Origin: Spisula solida
Taxonomy: Eukaryota; Mollusca; Bivalvia; Venerida; Mactridae
NCBI GenBank assembly: GCA_947247005.1
Contig: OX365946.1
Coordinates: 8,936,453-9,000,452, forward strand
DNA length: 64,000 nucleotides
Direction: 5' to 3'
The translations under genes were made by a program, and so were the position numbers. The notes under the pieces were generated by a model, which was not told the origin of the DNA, ran no database searches, and saw only the letters and a program-made list of their open reading frames with translations. Positions 37,401 to 52,400 of the stretch are shown here, piece after piece (the first letter of the stretch is position 1; every line of letters begins with the position of its first letter).

Positions 37401-40400
37401 CATAATTATCTGATCTTCTGTTACAGGTTCTGAAGGACGAAAGTTACGACATGCAAAGAGATTTATGGCGGTACCGAGTCCTATAACAGCCGTACAATGG
37501 TGGCGGGTAAGTGTTACAACATAAAATAAACCTGGTATAAACAATTGAAATCTAACCATATAGATCTCCTAGCTTGTATGTTGGCATTATGTGTTATGGA
37601 AGGGAACTTGATTTTAGCAGCTAATATTATATTTTATATATCTATATATCGTGTTAGATTTATTCTTATCTACTGTAAAATCATTTGTTTTCACAGGTAT
37701 TAAATTTTATGGATATTGGTAATTTTGTGGTTTCTTAAATTTGTGGATTTTAAATATTGAAAGAAAAATCTCACTTTTTAGGTTAATTATTTGAGGGGAT
37801 TTAATTTCACAATCTAGTTCATTGACGAATTTAACAAACATTGATCTGCCACAAATATTAATAATTTTACAGTATTTGCAAATGCTTGTGTTGAGACTGT
37901 CCAGTTTTTAGGGAGTCGACTGCACATGATTTAGAATTGCTTACAAAACAAAACAGAATTGTATGAGGGGAACTTTTATTCTGTCAATTAATTTCAGATT
38001 TGTTTGGATGAAGCTCAGATGCTGGAATGTACAACAACAAAGGTATACAGAGTTGCTTAGTTACTGTGGTCTTCCATGGTTATATCCCCAGATAGTATCA
38101 CATTGTATAAACAAGTCAAATTCCAGTTATCACAATAAGGAGTACACATTGAATTGTATAGTCTTGCAATAAGTTGTCCAGTGATAGGAAATAACCGGAT
38201 ATTTTAATCACAATAAGTCATACAAGTTGAATTGTATAGTCATACTGTGATTTGGTTTATATGCGGTGAGTATCATACTATGAGGGCTATATTGCAGTCA
38301 GTCCATGCATCTGTGGAGAACATTTATCTGCACTATTTTTCTGTAACCATCGTTTAGATGTCAAGGAATCTTAACAAAATTCATTATTACCCAACCAAGG
38401 TGTGCAGCATGTGATACTTGAATCAACCTCTGGGTTATTTTGTTCTTTAATGTTTGTTTCTTGGCTGAGCTTTTTCCCAGTAATCTTTCGTGGGATTTAA
38501 GTGAAATTTTACCAATTGACAAAATTGTTGTAGCTAATATAACAGTTACTGTATTACCCAAACCGATATGCAAAATTGTCACAAGCCTGTGATAACTCTT
38601 TATAGGACCTCACAAGCTTATTATACCCCCAGATACATAGTATATGGGGGCTATATTGGAGTCATGTTTGAGGTTGGTCTGTTGGTTGGTCCGTCAGTCG
38701 GTTGGTCCGTGCTATTTTGTCCACGCTATTTCTCTGTAACCAAGGTTCATACCGGCCTTGAAAAGTCCTTGAATTTGGTTTCAACCTTAAAAAGTACTTG
38801 CATTTAGTGCTACCTTGAAAAAATGCCAAAATAGTACTTGAATTTAACTGAACATCCTTAAATTCAGGCAAACAGACTGCGTAAAAAAGAAATAGAAAAA
38901 CGCTCTTTTTCTCAAAAATTAAAGTACATAAATGTATGAGTGCGAATGTCACTGTTATTTGATGAATTGAGCACTTTCGGGTATGACTAGAAAATAGAGT
39001 ATACATTATTGAATTATTGCATTTTCGTACAATTTAACCATGGTGAATGTTTGGAAAAATGCCTTGAAAATGCCTATTCTACCTTGAAAAGTAAATCAGT
39101 AAAAAAGTAACAAAAATTTTGGTGTAAGAATTTTGTATGAACCATGAGTTACCATTGGTCGGATTTCAACGAAACTTTGCATGACTGATCAGTACTATGT
39201 CTTGTTGTGCATCTCTTCAGCACACGCTGGTTAGACCAATTTTAAGGGAGTTATAGCCCTTTAATTTTTTATATGGGGGTGTTCATCACATTTGTGATAT
39301 TTCTTGTTAAGTTTGTATTCTTGTCCATGGAAGATCAGTGTCTGCGGTATTCATCACCTTTAGTGATAGTTGTTGTTGTATATATTGTAGACTGCAGAGA
39401 TGGCATTACGACTAAGTGGTATCAATAGATGGTGTGTTACTGGTACTCCCATACAGAGAAGTATTGATGGTAAGTCATACATAGTCTTTGTAAAAGTTGT
39501 ACTTGTAGACATGTATTTAATGCTATAGTGTTAAAATAGACCATTATGGTACTTCTATTACATAGCTTTGAACTTGTGCTCTAGTAGTTCCAGGACTGGT
39601 TTATGTCTGAACTTTAGTGTTCTAAAATAAATTAGCTAGTATAAAAGATTTCTGACACTTTTTAGCTCACCTTTGTGACAGAGTGAGCTTTTGTGATCAC
39701 TCTTCGTCTGTCGTCCGTCCGTCAACAATTTGCTTGTGTAGGCACTAGAGGTCACAATTTTGGCCTAATCATTATGAAACTTGGTCACAATGATCATATT
39801 AACAAAATCTAGGTCAAGTTCGATATTGGGTCATCTGGGGTCAAAAACTAGGTCACAAGGTCAAATAATGGGAAAACCTTGTGTAGTCATTAGAGGTCAC
39901 AATTTTGACCTCATCTTTATGAAACTTGGTCACAATGATCATCACAACAAAATCTAGGTCAAGTTAGATATTGCATCATCCGGTGTCAAAAACTAGGTCA
40001 CAAGGTCAAATCATAGAAAAACCTTGTGTAGTCACTAGAGGTCATAATTTTCACCTAGTCTTTATGAAACTTGGTCAGAGTGATCATCTCAGCAACATCT
40101 AGGTCAAGTGCGATATTGTGTCATATGGGACCAAGAACTAGGTCACTAGGTTAAATCACAGATCTTGCATGTACTGCTACAACAGGTGAGCGACCTAGGG
40201 CCCTTTAGGCCCTCTTGTTTAAAAAATTGACATGTATTAATAGATCTACAGTTCAGTTAATAAGTGTAAGACCACTGTAAAGAATGAATGTTTAAAATTG
40301 AGAACAATAAAAGGTCCATTATTAAGACTGATTTGCTATTTAGACCCCCTTTTTGCGAGGTGCTATTGGCCGAATTTTACTGTATATGTGAAGACTTAGA

Positions 40401-43400
40401 GTATGTACTACCGTACTTTAGATCTGTACAGACTGATATGATGTATATTTACTATTTTAGATCTTTATGGGCTTATATTATTTCTGGGTATTGATCCATA
40501 CTGGGTACAGATGTGGTGGAACAAGCTCGTCTTTCAGCCATATTGTTACGGTATTACTGAACCAATGTATAATATTCTTACCTCCATTCTATGGAGAACA
40601 GTGAAGAAGGACGTTCTTGATCAGGTTGGTACTATTTCTTAGTAAGTAAGGTAGTAAGTAAGTAAAGTCTTTATTTTACGAGGCTTAAATATTTACAATA
40701 ATGCAATCTTCCATATGGGCCTCTTCACCCACTTTACTTCATGCCTCCACAGAGGATTTCAATGGCGACAATTTCAAAGGGTCATTTTGATAAATATTTA
40801 CTGAAATTTACCATCTGGTAACCAAAATACCTGTAATTTAAAGATAAATTATCCTTTATCCTGAGTATCAAGATGTGACTTTTTGGAAATTCAGGAAATC
40901 AAAGAGTCAATTCAAGGGCCTAATAAAAACCTGGCTCCAGACCTAATTTATTGTGCTTAAAATGATTGATAGACTGTTAACAGTTATCCGTCTAAATCAG
41001 ATGTATCAAGTTTCCGAAATTATGAAGTAAAATTAGTCAAATCAACATAAAAGTACCATGTTTAAGTCTATTTTCAGACACGTGTTTGTTCAACCGACTG
41101 TATATTAACCCCCCAATCATTGGGATGCACATCTGCTGTTAAGCTAGCTGCCAATGACAGCCACAGCACATTGGCTTTTAACCCTCTCAGGTACCTACCG
41201 GGTATTCGTACACCTGGGTAAAGTGAAGCATGAGTTATCCTTTCTCAGAGAAATTGTTTTCTATATTAGCTATGGTATTGTCTAACCTTCCTATATACTA
41301 TGGTTTCAGATTGATATATCAGAGCAGTCTGACCAGACACATTGGTTAACCTTCTCACCTGTAGAGGAACATTTCTACCGACGTCAGTATCGTGATTGTG
41401 TCAGACTATCTATGGAGGTACGAATTGTTACAGTTTCAACTTATGTATTGACACTGATTGTCAAAGAAATTGTTACGAAATGACTACAGTTGAGAATCAC
41501 CTCTTAAACCATAGTCAAGAGCCTTTTTTTAAAAAAATACCCATTCAACCACCATGTCACCCTGACAAATAGCTAATCTTGTGCAAACAATGGCCAGTTA
41601 GATTTGATGTCTTTGGGAAAATACTTCATGACAGAACCTCACACTTTAATGTTAGCTTAAGTTAAATAATAAATCATTTAAGGGTTAACTTATGTTCGGA
41701 AATATTTACATTTTGAATTCATTCAATATAAGCTGGCTGTTAAGGACCATAATTACACTTATCTTCTGAAATTCGTTTTGAAGTACGAGGAAATAATGTC
41801 AGCCATATATCTAGTTATAACATATATTTCAGAGGTTAAGTAAGTGGACAGACAGTAATATACGACTGAGTAGTTTGGACCGTCATACAGTTAGTCAGGT
41901 AAATATGTCCCTTAATTCACATGGGTTTAGTTTCTATGTACATTTTAATCTGTCCCCGATTCCTGGGTATGATATATGAACCCTGCAAATACTTTATATT
42001 CACATGATCATTTAATGATTATTTTGGGAATTTTGGTTACATACCAGTTTAGCAGGGCAGCTTTATGGATTGGCAGTCTGAGTCAATACTTCCAAGATAG
42101 GTACTTATGACAGTAAATTTTAGCAGATTTATGGATTGGCAGTCTGAGTCAATACTTCCAAGATAGGTACTTATGAGAGTAAATTTAAGCAGATTTATGA
42201 ATTCATGAGGAACTTACTTGACTTGCAGTATGTATTAAAAATTGCTAAAACTGTTTAGCATTGTATTAAAGGATAACTTTTATAATACAAGCAGTATGAA
42301 ATTAAGATTCAAAGTTTGTTGTTACTAGCTTAATTGTCATGAAATTGTTTTGAATGAATGGCTCATTTTGACTGAGTTTCTTACATAAGATTCAGAAGTT
42401 TGTGTATATGACCCAGGTGCATGTATATGTCTGGTTGTATGTTTCAGTTATTATATCCATTGTTACGACTGAGACAGGCATGTTGTCATCCTCAAGCTGT
42501 TAGAGGTGAATTTCTCCCCATTAATAAAACGTAAGTACACACTTTTGTTGAGACATGCTGTGGTTGGGTATATATGGTTGTTAGTATTTTGATATTTGAC
42601 TGATATCTGACCCAGGTTCCATGCTAGATCTTCAATATTGAATGTTTCGAATCCTATTGCCGGATCATTTTGGTCTCGAGAAAGTTGTGTCTTGCTATTT
42701 ATCTATATAGTGTTTACAGTACACCCTGTATATATTTGTAATGCTCCTGGCTTATGAACAAAAGACTACAGGTAAATTATAGACAAGAAATCTACTGTTA
42801 AATTATGCTAAAAGAAAGTTTGAGGACCAGGTTAATTTGTTCACACAGTGACTATATATTGTAGCTTGAATACCTTATGTAACACAGTATATTGTTCAAT
42901 TTCAGTACTATGTCGATGGAAGAATTGTTAGAATCTTTAACAAAGAAAGCAAAACTTGAAGCAGAAGAATCGCACAGAGCGTTAGTGGCAGCCATTAATG
43001 GTGAAGCTGGCTTACATATTATACATGATGAGGTAGGCTTGGTGGAATGTAGGAAATAACTTCATCAGTGATTCTCAACTACTGTAAACCAATTTACTTT
43101 CGCAAAGGCTAACTTTCCCATTTGGCTGATCGTCAGCAAATTTGGTACTACAAATTTTCGCGTTTTTAAGTTTTCTGCAATGTCCATATTAATGACTTAA
43201 TTTCGCAATTATTCTACCACTTGCGAACTCCGCAAAATAAAATTACATGAAATAATTTCTTGGTTTAAAGTAATCTGCAGTACATATATTTTGATTTACA
43301 TTATATTTGCTGTTTCTGATGATTCTTTTGTCTCCCAAATATAGTGGGGGAAGAGATATCCATTTTGGAGGTCGGCCTGGATGGATGTCCCAAAGTTTGT

Positions 43401-46400
43401 CCACACTTGTTCTCCTTAACCACTGATCTGATTTCAATGAAACTTCAAATGAAAACATATAATATAAATTTGAACAGCACTCAACTTAACCAGCCGAGCA
43501 CAGAAAACATAAAAACATCACATACCCACATTACAAGGCACAATGCTCAACACATAACAAATCAGAAAATGAATTTTACCGCTACCACTTGGTTCCATGC
43601 CTTGTAGTGTATATTGCTTCTGCTATAGCCCTGTGTGGGAGACACGGTCTTTATCATATAGTTGCTTTATATTACTAGTATATAGTTTCGGTAGAGAAGT
43701 ACAGGGATGTATTGAGATATCATTGTTTTATATTACTAGTATATAGAAGTGGTAGAGAAGTACAGGGATGTATTGAGATATCATTGTTTTATATTACCAG
43801 TATATAGAAGCGGTAGAAAAGTACAGGGATGTATTGAGATATCATTGTTTTATATTACCAGTATATAGAAGCGGTAGAAAAGTACAGGGATGTATTGAGA
43901 TATCATTGTTTTATATTACCAGTATATAGAAGCGGTAGAAAAGTACAGGGATGTATTGAGATAACATTGTTTTATATTACCAGTATATAGAAGCGGTAGA
44001 AAAGTACAGGGATGTATTGAGATATCATTGTTTTATATTACCAGTATATAGAAGCGGTAGAGAAGTACAGGGATGTATTGAGATATCATTGTTTTATATT
44101 ACCAGTATATAGAAGCGGTAGAAAAGTACAGGGATGTATTGAGATATCATTGTTTTATATTACCAGTATATAGAAGCGGTAGAAAAGTACAGGGATGTAT
44201 TGAGATATCATTGTTTTATATTACCAGTATATAGAAGCGGTAGAGAAGTACAGGGATGTATTGAGATCCGTAGAAGAGCACAAAGACAAACTGAAGACAG
44301 ACACACTACAACAGCTTCATGCTATATATAATCTACATGAGATACTACAAGCTAAACACGCTGGTGTCCCACCTACACTTAGGGACGATCAACTAGAAAA
44401 ACAGGTTTGTTACCGTCAAGTACAGTAATAATAAAGACCAATTAATTAATTGCTACAACTTACTTAAAAAATAGACTGTAATACCACTTATATAGACCTT
44501 CATAAAACAAGAGTCTCTAAAAGTGGTGTGTATGAAAGCTGATTGAATGGATTCATGTAGGTAAAAATCTGAAATGTCTGTTATTGCAAATTCACTGATA
44601 TGTCATTATAAAAGGTGGGTCTTCAGTGTGTGCTTTTGTTAAGACCACCAGAGTGTCAATGCAACTTATTTCTTCTGGCCGGCTGTTCCACAGGGTGGCT
44701 GAATATTTGTGAAAACACCTAACACCGTTATCTTTTAAACATCCCTCTAATTCCAGAAGTGTATAATACACATGGTTTTGATATTGCAATAATATTCATA
44801 TTCAGCTTAAAAGCCAAGATATTGTCTTGTAGCTTGCAAATAGATCAAAAGTATTGGTAGAAACATTCAAGTGAATGGAAATTTGTATGGAATATGTATA
44901 CAACCACAAAGCTAACATGGTTTGTTTTATATGATCATTGTGTTTCAAAAGGCAATTGCAATAATTTATTTCTCTATAGACAACCCTTGATATGATATAG
45001 TGGATACATTATGTGATTACAGATCGGTGAGTTAAAGGACAGATATATGGCTAAAGCTGTAGCTTATGTGAAAAGTACGGAGGAGGCGTTAAATCCCACA
45101 CAGGTGGATGTTAAACTGTTACAGCGTGAGGTATATACTTTGTCTTTACTCTAATGCTTCTACTCTTTTGTGTCGCGATTTTTATGTATATTATATTACT
45201 ATGTACATGTATGACTGTCCATGTGTAGACCAGAGGGGTTCCAATCAATAACTCAAGAACAGCTTGGCCTAGAATTTTTAAACTTTAAAGGTAATTTAGT
45301 ATATTCAATTTGAGGTCAAGTGTTGCCACCATGACCTTTAACATAAATAACCATAGTGACATTTGTGAAAATGACTAGTAATGTCATGCTAAGAACTACA
45401 ATGGATAGAAGAGACATGTACGGTATGTATTGTACTATCCATAGTTACTGAACTGTAAAAAAATGAAATATTTTTTAAATATTTGCGAGTTGGATACATT
45501 TTTATCTCAGTCCTTCATTGCAATGGATCCTCAGTCAGGAATGAGGTGTCGACTCAAGAGTGATTCAAAGAAGTCATCAATCTTGTTCAGCAATTGAACA
45601 ATATAGATTAATACAAAAATAATGTTATATTCTGTAACTTGTAGTTTGCAGATGGTAGTGAATGGTGGATTGAGGTGATACAGTGGGCATCAGACAGAGA
45701 TATGGATGATACCATAGTTAACAAAGTCAGGGACGATCTGTTAGACAACAGAAACCCACAGATAAATACACTGGTCCGAAGGTAAGCTGTGCTTACATAA
45801 ACAGCTAAATATAAATTATTCTTTCTCATGCCTGATGTAAAGCATCATGCTTCATGATGCTTAGGACTAAGATTTATAAAGTTTCGTCTCAAAGACTGTT
45901 AGTAAAGTTAGTTAAGTAAGGTGGCAAACACTGAAACGCATTTCTGTTTTTAACTGGCTGGAAATGGGATCGAACCCATAACAGTTACTATGGATCGGCA
46001 ATCAGTAGTTCTTACTACTGGACCACTTGTATGATTGCGTCTGACAAATACCTTTAATAACTTGCACCCTAACAAATACAGACTGATAGCTACAAGATGG
46101 AAAATGCTAAAATAAATAGAGAGGTAAGCGATCCCTAAATTACCTTTGCTAAAATCTAAAATATAATTTTGACAAAAATCGCTAAAGTTGGTGTATGTGA
46201 AAATAAACCAATCTGCGGTATATTGTCATGAAACCCTTTCAATGTGTTTAGTTGTTTGTTTTCTATATTCCTCCATATAGTTGTCGCTCTACGTCTGGGT
46301 TAGAGTATGCCTTACATACACAGTTAACAGGACTGGAGAAGTCATATAAAGACGTACTATCAGCAATGACGAGTCTGGAAGGCGTCCCATCTCAGGATAC

Positions 46401-49400
46401 CATCAATCAGACTGTAGAATGTTGTCTCAGACCAGTCGCTGAGCTCTTAAAAAAGTATGTTTTCTACTATTTACTATATAAATATTGTGTTCCTTAAGCT
46501 CTATATTCGGTTAAATGTTCAAGTGTTGCATTAATAATAGGGTCGTCCCTATGTAACTGGTGGGTCATTTCTGACTTACGTGACTTATGAGACCCCTACT
46601 TACTGCCTGGTCCCCCCATCAATAAAATAGTCAGACACTTGGATACCAATACATATTCAGATGGATTCTGTTGACACCAACTATCAGGCTTCTGTCTCTT
46701 GTATTGATTTTGATTATGTTTTAAAGCATGCAATGAATAATTTTGATATTCAATGTGATAAATAATTGTATTACAGTTCGTTCTTCGGAGTGATATACGC
46801 AAGAACCACTACATACTGGTACCCACCATGATATGACTATACAGTAATCTATGGACTGTATATCCTTACCACAGTCTGTGTTTGAGAATTCAAAATTACA
46901 AACTCATTGTTTTGTTTTTCTAGTTGTCCGTTCTGCAAGTCTGAGGAACTGTTTGAGATCTATGAAGCAAGGTTGTTTTCTTTTGTTGAAAAGTAAGTAC
47001 AGTTTAAACAGTCTGTTCTGACTATTTGTTCAGCTCTGTTAATAATATTTTAGATCTTGTTCTGTCGGATGTTTTCTTATACACTATTTTAGGTATAAAA
47101 CTAAATGGACAATTTCTACATACTTTTGTTAGAAAACAATCGCCATATCTTTATTGAAAAAAATAAATTAAAGTTCGAAGTTTATGTTTTCGTGTAAAAA
47201 AACCTTCAAGTTTCTATTAACTGTGTACCTCCTGCTTTAAGCCAACATGTTTACCGGTAATATATTTCTTGTTTGGCTGCTAAAGACAGGTTGTTCTGTA
47301 AATTGAGGTTCTGTATTACAGAGGTGTAGAAAGTCACATGGATCATGTTGGATATCAAGTAAATACCAGACGACAGGGAACATGGGCTGATAGTGAAACT
47401 GAGAAAGCTTTGAAGAGTATTCTATCTTATGCCAAACATCACAGAGGTAATGTTCAAGCTTGTTTTAATTATAAGAAAGTTTATCAACAGGTTATATGGT
47501 AAGTATGAAGACAAAGGCAACTTACTAGTATGTTGACAAGTCTGTTAATTCCAACAGGTTTGTCAGTTGGTCTGTGGTTGCTTATAATGGTATATTATAT
47601 ACTGAGCGTCAATGAAAAGTTACCACCCTATTGACTCTTATATTTTAAAATTCACTTTGCACTGTGTTAAAACCGAACACAACTATGTTTTGACCTTACT
47701 GTGTAGTCACAGCTATCCTATTTAACAATATTCAAATGCACAAACTATAAAACTTTTGTATCGATAGGTCATATTGTATACAAACTACAGAGGTATGTAT
47801 AAGTTGTAACTTTTCAGTGACGACCAGTTTATATGGGAGCTTTATGTTAGTCATACTTTCAGTCCATTGGTTCATTTATGATAAAATACATGTATAAAGT
47901 GTCCCCTGTGATTCTTGCTACTGTAACTCTGCAGGCACTAGCCAACAAATGTTACAGGATTATAAATTCCTGCAAAACTTTGTTATTGGATGGATCGCTT
48001 GAAACTATTTATTGTAGGTGTATGACAGCTGGATTTCCGCTGGAAACAATTTATGGAAGTAATGGGGGATTTAATAGCCAGCGCTTTATCGTTGGCTATT
48101 GTAAATACCCATACCAGTAACACGCACGTACCTATGTTCTTCAGAATTTCGAGTCGGTACTAATCGTTTTAGAAAAAGTTATTTCCGGTTTAGAAAAGAG
48201 TCGAAAGAAGTGAATGGTTGAAATTAGAAGTATTCAAATTACGAAACTTTTGAGTCCTAACATATTCTTTCATAACGATAACTGATTCAAATCATGAAAA
48301 TTATTGAAAAAATACATGTCTTATTTAATCCAACGTAAATAAAACAATATGGCGACGTCGGAAATGACGTCACATAATTTAACGCGACATCATCGCACGT
48401 TAACGCGAAGTTGTCGCACGGCATAGCACGCCAACTTGTGAATATGTTGAATTGAAATATAAATAGCAAATAAAAGACGAGTGTAAAACTATAATATGAA
48501 CAAATGCACTGCATCCATCGGGGATTTCCCATCAGGTTTTTGGATAATCTGATCAAGGAAAAAATGACTAAGGACTGTTTGCTCCACAGAGACTATAGAT
48601 CTAGCCTCTGGCTGCCAGGCAGCACAACATAGCAGACCAGGCGAGCAAATACTTAGAAAAGAGTGTTTTCCGACCTAGGAGACGGGTTGCACAGTTATGC
48701 CCTATAAATATAGTTTTACACTCGTCTTTTATTTGTTATTTATATTTCAATTCAACATAATTATTCACAAGTTAGCGCGCTATGCCATGTCGCGTTAAAT
48801 GATGTGACGTCATTTCCGACGTTGCCATTTTGTTTTTTTACGTTGGATTAAATAAGATGTGTATTTTTCAATAATTTTCATGGTTTTAATCAGGCTTGTA
48901 TGCCGAAACGAGTGGAACTGTATTTATATTTCATATTGGAAAAAATAAATTAAACAAGATTGGTTCTCAAATCTTGAACAACAACTTGCCTCTACCGGAA
49001 GTGGGACGAGAAATTCAGTCTACCAAATCATTATTCTGCATCCGGTCTGTCGAAAAAAAATAGGCCATAGCCAATGCAACTACAACAATCACGTGTTTTT
49101 CGCATGTAATCGTTAATGGGGATTTTCCCGGCCGCATCCCCTAATAACTATTTATAGGGAATATCTGTGCAACACGTCTCCTAGATTGGAAAACACTCTT
49201 TTCAAAGTATTTGTTTGCCCGGTCTTCTATGTGGTGCTGCCTGGCAGCCAGAGGCTACATCTATAGGCCCCCCCCCCCTAGTCTCTGTTGAGCAAACAAA
49301 TTCCATAGTAATTTTTTTCCTCAATCAGATTATCAAAAAACCTGATAGGAAATCCCGGCTGGATGCAGTGCATTTGTTCATATTAACTTTCAAATATTCC

Positions 49401-52400
49401 TTGACGTGCTGGCAAATTCAATAGTAATGGTTTTATAAAAAGTACTATGGTACATGTATTATATATGATTATTTTGGCTTTGTTTTAGTTCCAGAAGAGC
49501 TTATTGAGCTAGGAACCTCACATGTGAAGTTGCTGGAAGCCATGAAGAAAGAGTTCAAGGTAAATGTTTCATATTTTAATAAACTTTCATAGAACTGCAA
49601 CTGTAGACTAATTGTAGAGTTTATACTAAGATTGGGGGAGTTCAGGGGTTCATTCTGTGGCCATGTTGTACCAGAAATACAATAAAGATGGTAGGCGAAA
49701 TCAGGATAAGTACAGACGATTTCTGTGAAAGCAAACTGCCTACATCCCTGCAAGTTTGGAAATCCCCAAACCTCATTGGATGTTGGGCGATCCAATGGGA
49801 ATGTCTCTGTGGAAAACAGCTAGATGGGATATCTGAGATATTGCATATAAAGGAATAAATTCATGAAGATCAGTTCTGGGGTAATAATGACACGAAATAC
49901 ATAACTCCTATATCAAGGTTGGAAAACTATGAAATATAATTTTGATAGTAGGTAAAACTGGGACACACAAACTAAAACAATAAAATGTTAACAATTATTT
50001 TAATGCTTGAAGTATTATTCTATCAATATAATTTCTAGTTATCATGAAAATACTTTTCACAAAAGCATTTCTCTAAATTTATTTCAGAAACTAAGAACAC
50101 ATTGGGCAGGTATCAAGGAATATGTTGCATCATTTGATGAACTTGACATGTCAATAACACGACTAAGACTTCGACTAGCCCATGAACCTATCCCTGAAAC
50201 ACCACATATGAACGTCCTTGAAACATCAGAGGTGAATAATTATGTCATCTTGATTTATTGTTAAGTTTGGTATACAGATTTGCCCTTGTTGAAACAAAGT
50301 ATTTCAAAGTACTCCAATAATTCTGTTTGACAAATTTGTCAGTCTGACAAGCTTTAGCCGGTGGAAAATCCTGACATATTTTCTGATTTTGTCTGTTATT
50401 TCGAAATGTCTTGAGAAATATCTGCATTTGCCTTTGAATGTTCGGCAAGTTTTCTGCTTTAATTTGCTAGCTAGTCTGATATCTTGACAAATCTGTGGTA
50501 CATTTAGTAAGCCTGCTATATGACAGAGCTGGTACATGTGTTGTTATTGTATGTTACAGTTGTCACAACACAGGTTGAAGTTAGCATCGGATAGAATCAT
50601 TGCACAAGGTGAACTCAGGAAGAAACTTGGACAGTTCTTGTATCTGACCAATCTGGCCAAGGTAAGTGAGTTACCTCCCTTCTAACAAATTTGAAGTCTG
50701 CGTAGCACTTTGTAGGGTTTTCACGGGAGGTAATCCATGCCCACTGTGTTTAATTAAAAGGGAGATAACTGAATAAAATTTCTCCATAGTGCTTTGCTTA
50801 GGCAACGAACATCTGTTTTGTTCCATTTTGTAAACATTACTGCAATTATATTCCTGACCAGTTTTCCTGGAATAGCCAGTACTCTTACTATTTCTATAGG
50901 CTACTGTTTGACCAGTTTTCCTGGAATAGCCAGTACTCTTACTATTTCTATAGGCTACTGGTTGACCAGTTTTCCTGGAATAGCCAGTACTCTTACTATT
51001 TCTATTGGCTACTGGTTGACCAGTTTTGCTTCGAGTGCAGGAAGTTGCTTTCTAGGGGTTAGTGCAGTGGATTTGTTACCTGGCTATCTGGGTTTGAATC
51101 CTGGTCACGGCAGATCTTACCCTTCCTTGAAATTTACACTGATGATGATTTTCTTCCACATGTGGAGAAGTTTTTCCTGGGTAGGTTAAGTTAGATTTGG
51201 TTAGGATACAGTCCTGGAAAACTGGTAAATAAGTCCTACTAAAATCAAAATAAAACTGGTACAGGTATTTCATTTGCTTGAATGTAGTATTTATATTTTA
51301 CAGAATCAAACCAACAACCAGGATGGCAGTAATCCAGACCCCTGTCCAATCTGTACTCAGGAACTTGGCAAAGAGGTTTCACTTATTTCTTTATTCCCTG
51401 TTCTATATTAGAGTTTCTGTAAAATCTAAAATATTTGTGCGGGGACTTAAAGCTCATCAAGTTTGATTGTGCGATTATGTGTTCATGATTTTCAGTATTG
51501 TTGTATCAAAACAGTTCTTTTAAGAGTTCTAAATATTTCGCCAGCTTGAATTGTAGTGCTAGAAGATTATTAAGTGTAACAATCTGGAAAATGATCTAAC
51601 AGACTTGTTGTTCTAAAATCATGATAGACATTTTAAAAAATAGTTCCTGTCGTAATTGTCAAAGTCATGTAAGCATTGTTTACTATTTCAGTGGAGTGTA
51701 ATGCAATGTGGACACTGTTTCTGTATTGAGTGTATCAGGATACTTGTGGAGAGAGCGAGCTTTGGTCGACGTAACTTTTCTGTGAAATGTGCCGTATGTC
51801 GTCAGAAAACACATCAGGGTGAAATATCGTACGTCATGACGTCCAAGGAACTTCAACCGGATGATATAACCGTTAAAGTATGTTTTCAGTCTGTCCAAAA
51901 CTGCTCATGACAGTTTATACATTTTATGATCTTATATTGAAGTCACAGTTTGATTATTTAGGTTTATCACTTGTATACAAACACTATGATATCATAACAT
52001 AGTATTTTTATTGTGTTGAACATTTTAATGAAATAAAAAATCAGTGTAACCCAATTTAATACCTTTTCCTCTGTGCCATATACTCACACATACATTATTT
52101 GTTAAATTTAGAAATTTGTGAAAGCCTTGAATATGATCTAGAGGTGGATAAAATTTTGAGGTGATATTTAAGCAAGGTTTATTGTAAAAAAGTTTGTTTT
52201 CATTGTTTCTGTTTCAATAGTTTATTATACTGATGTCAGAAGAATGTTAACTTTTCAGAATAAATTCCTGAGGTTTCTACCATTGTTCTAATCTTTCTGG
52301 CACTAAATGAAGCTTTTAGAGTAAGAAATCAAAATTGGGCACTGCTTAAATAGCTGAGATAAAATTAAGTATGAATTTAAATTTTGAGAACAAACTTTTT

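Noticed and set aside
38662..39006. 114-codon minus-strand ORF
   Set aside because: Falls across a hairpin repeat and a nested insertion; ends in [10 protein letters not shown] from GTTGGTCCGT repeats.
43344..43607. 87-codon plus-strand ORF in SHPRH intron 15
   Set aside because: Starts in a GTGGGGGAAGAG-type repeat head and has no domain; exons 15 and 16 join in phase without it.
47878..48120. 80-codon plus-strand ORF in SHPRH intron 21
   Set aside because: The phases of exons 21 and 22 join directly, and the ORF has no recognisable motif.
50794..51189. 131-codon ORF with [18 protein letters not shown] repeats
   Set aside because: Formed by a 54-bp tandem repeat and a SINE in SHPRH intron 24; 54 is a multiple of three.
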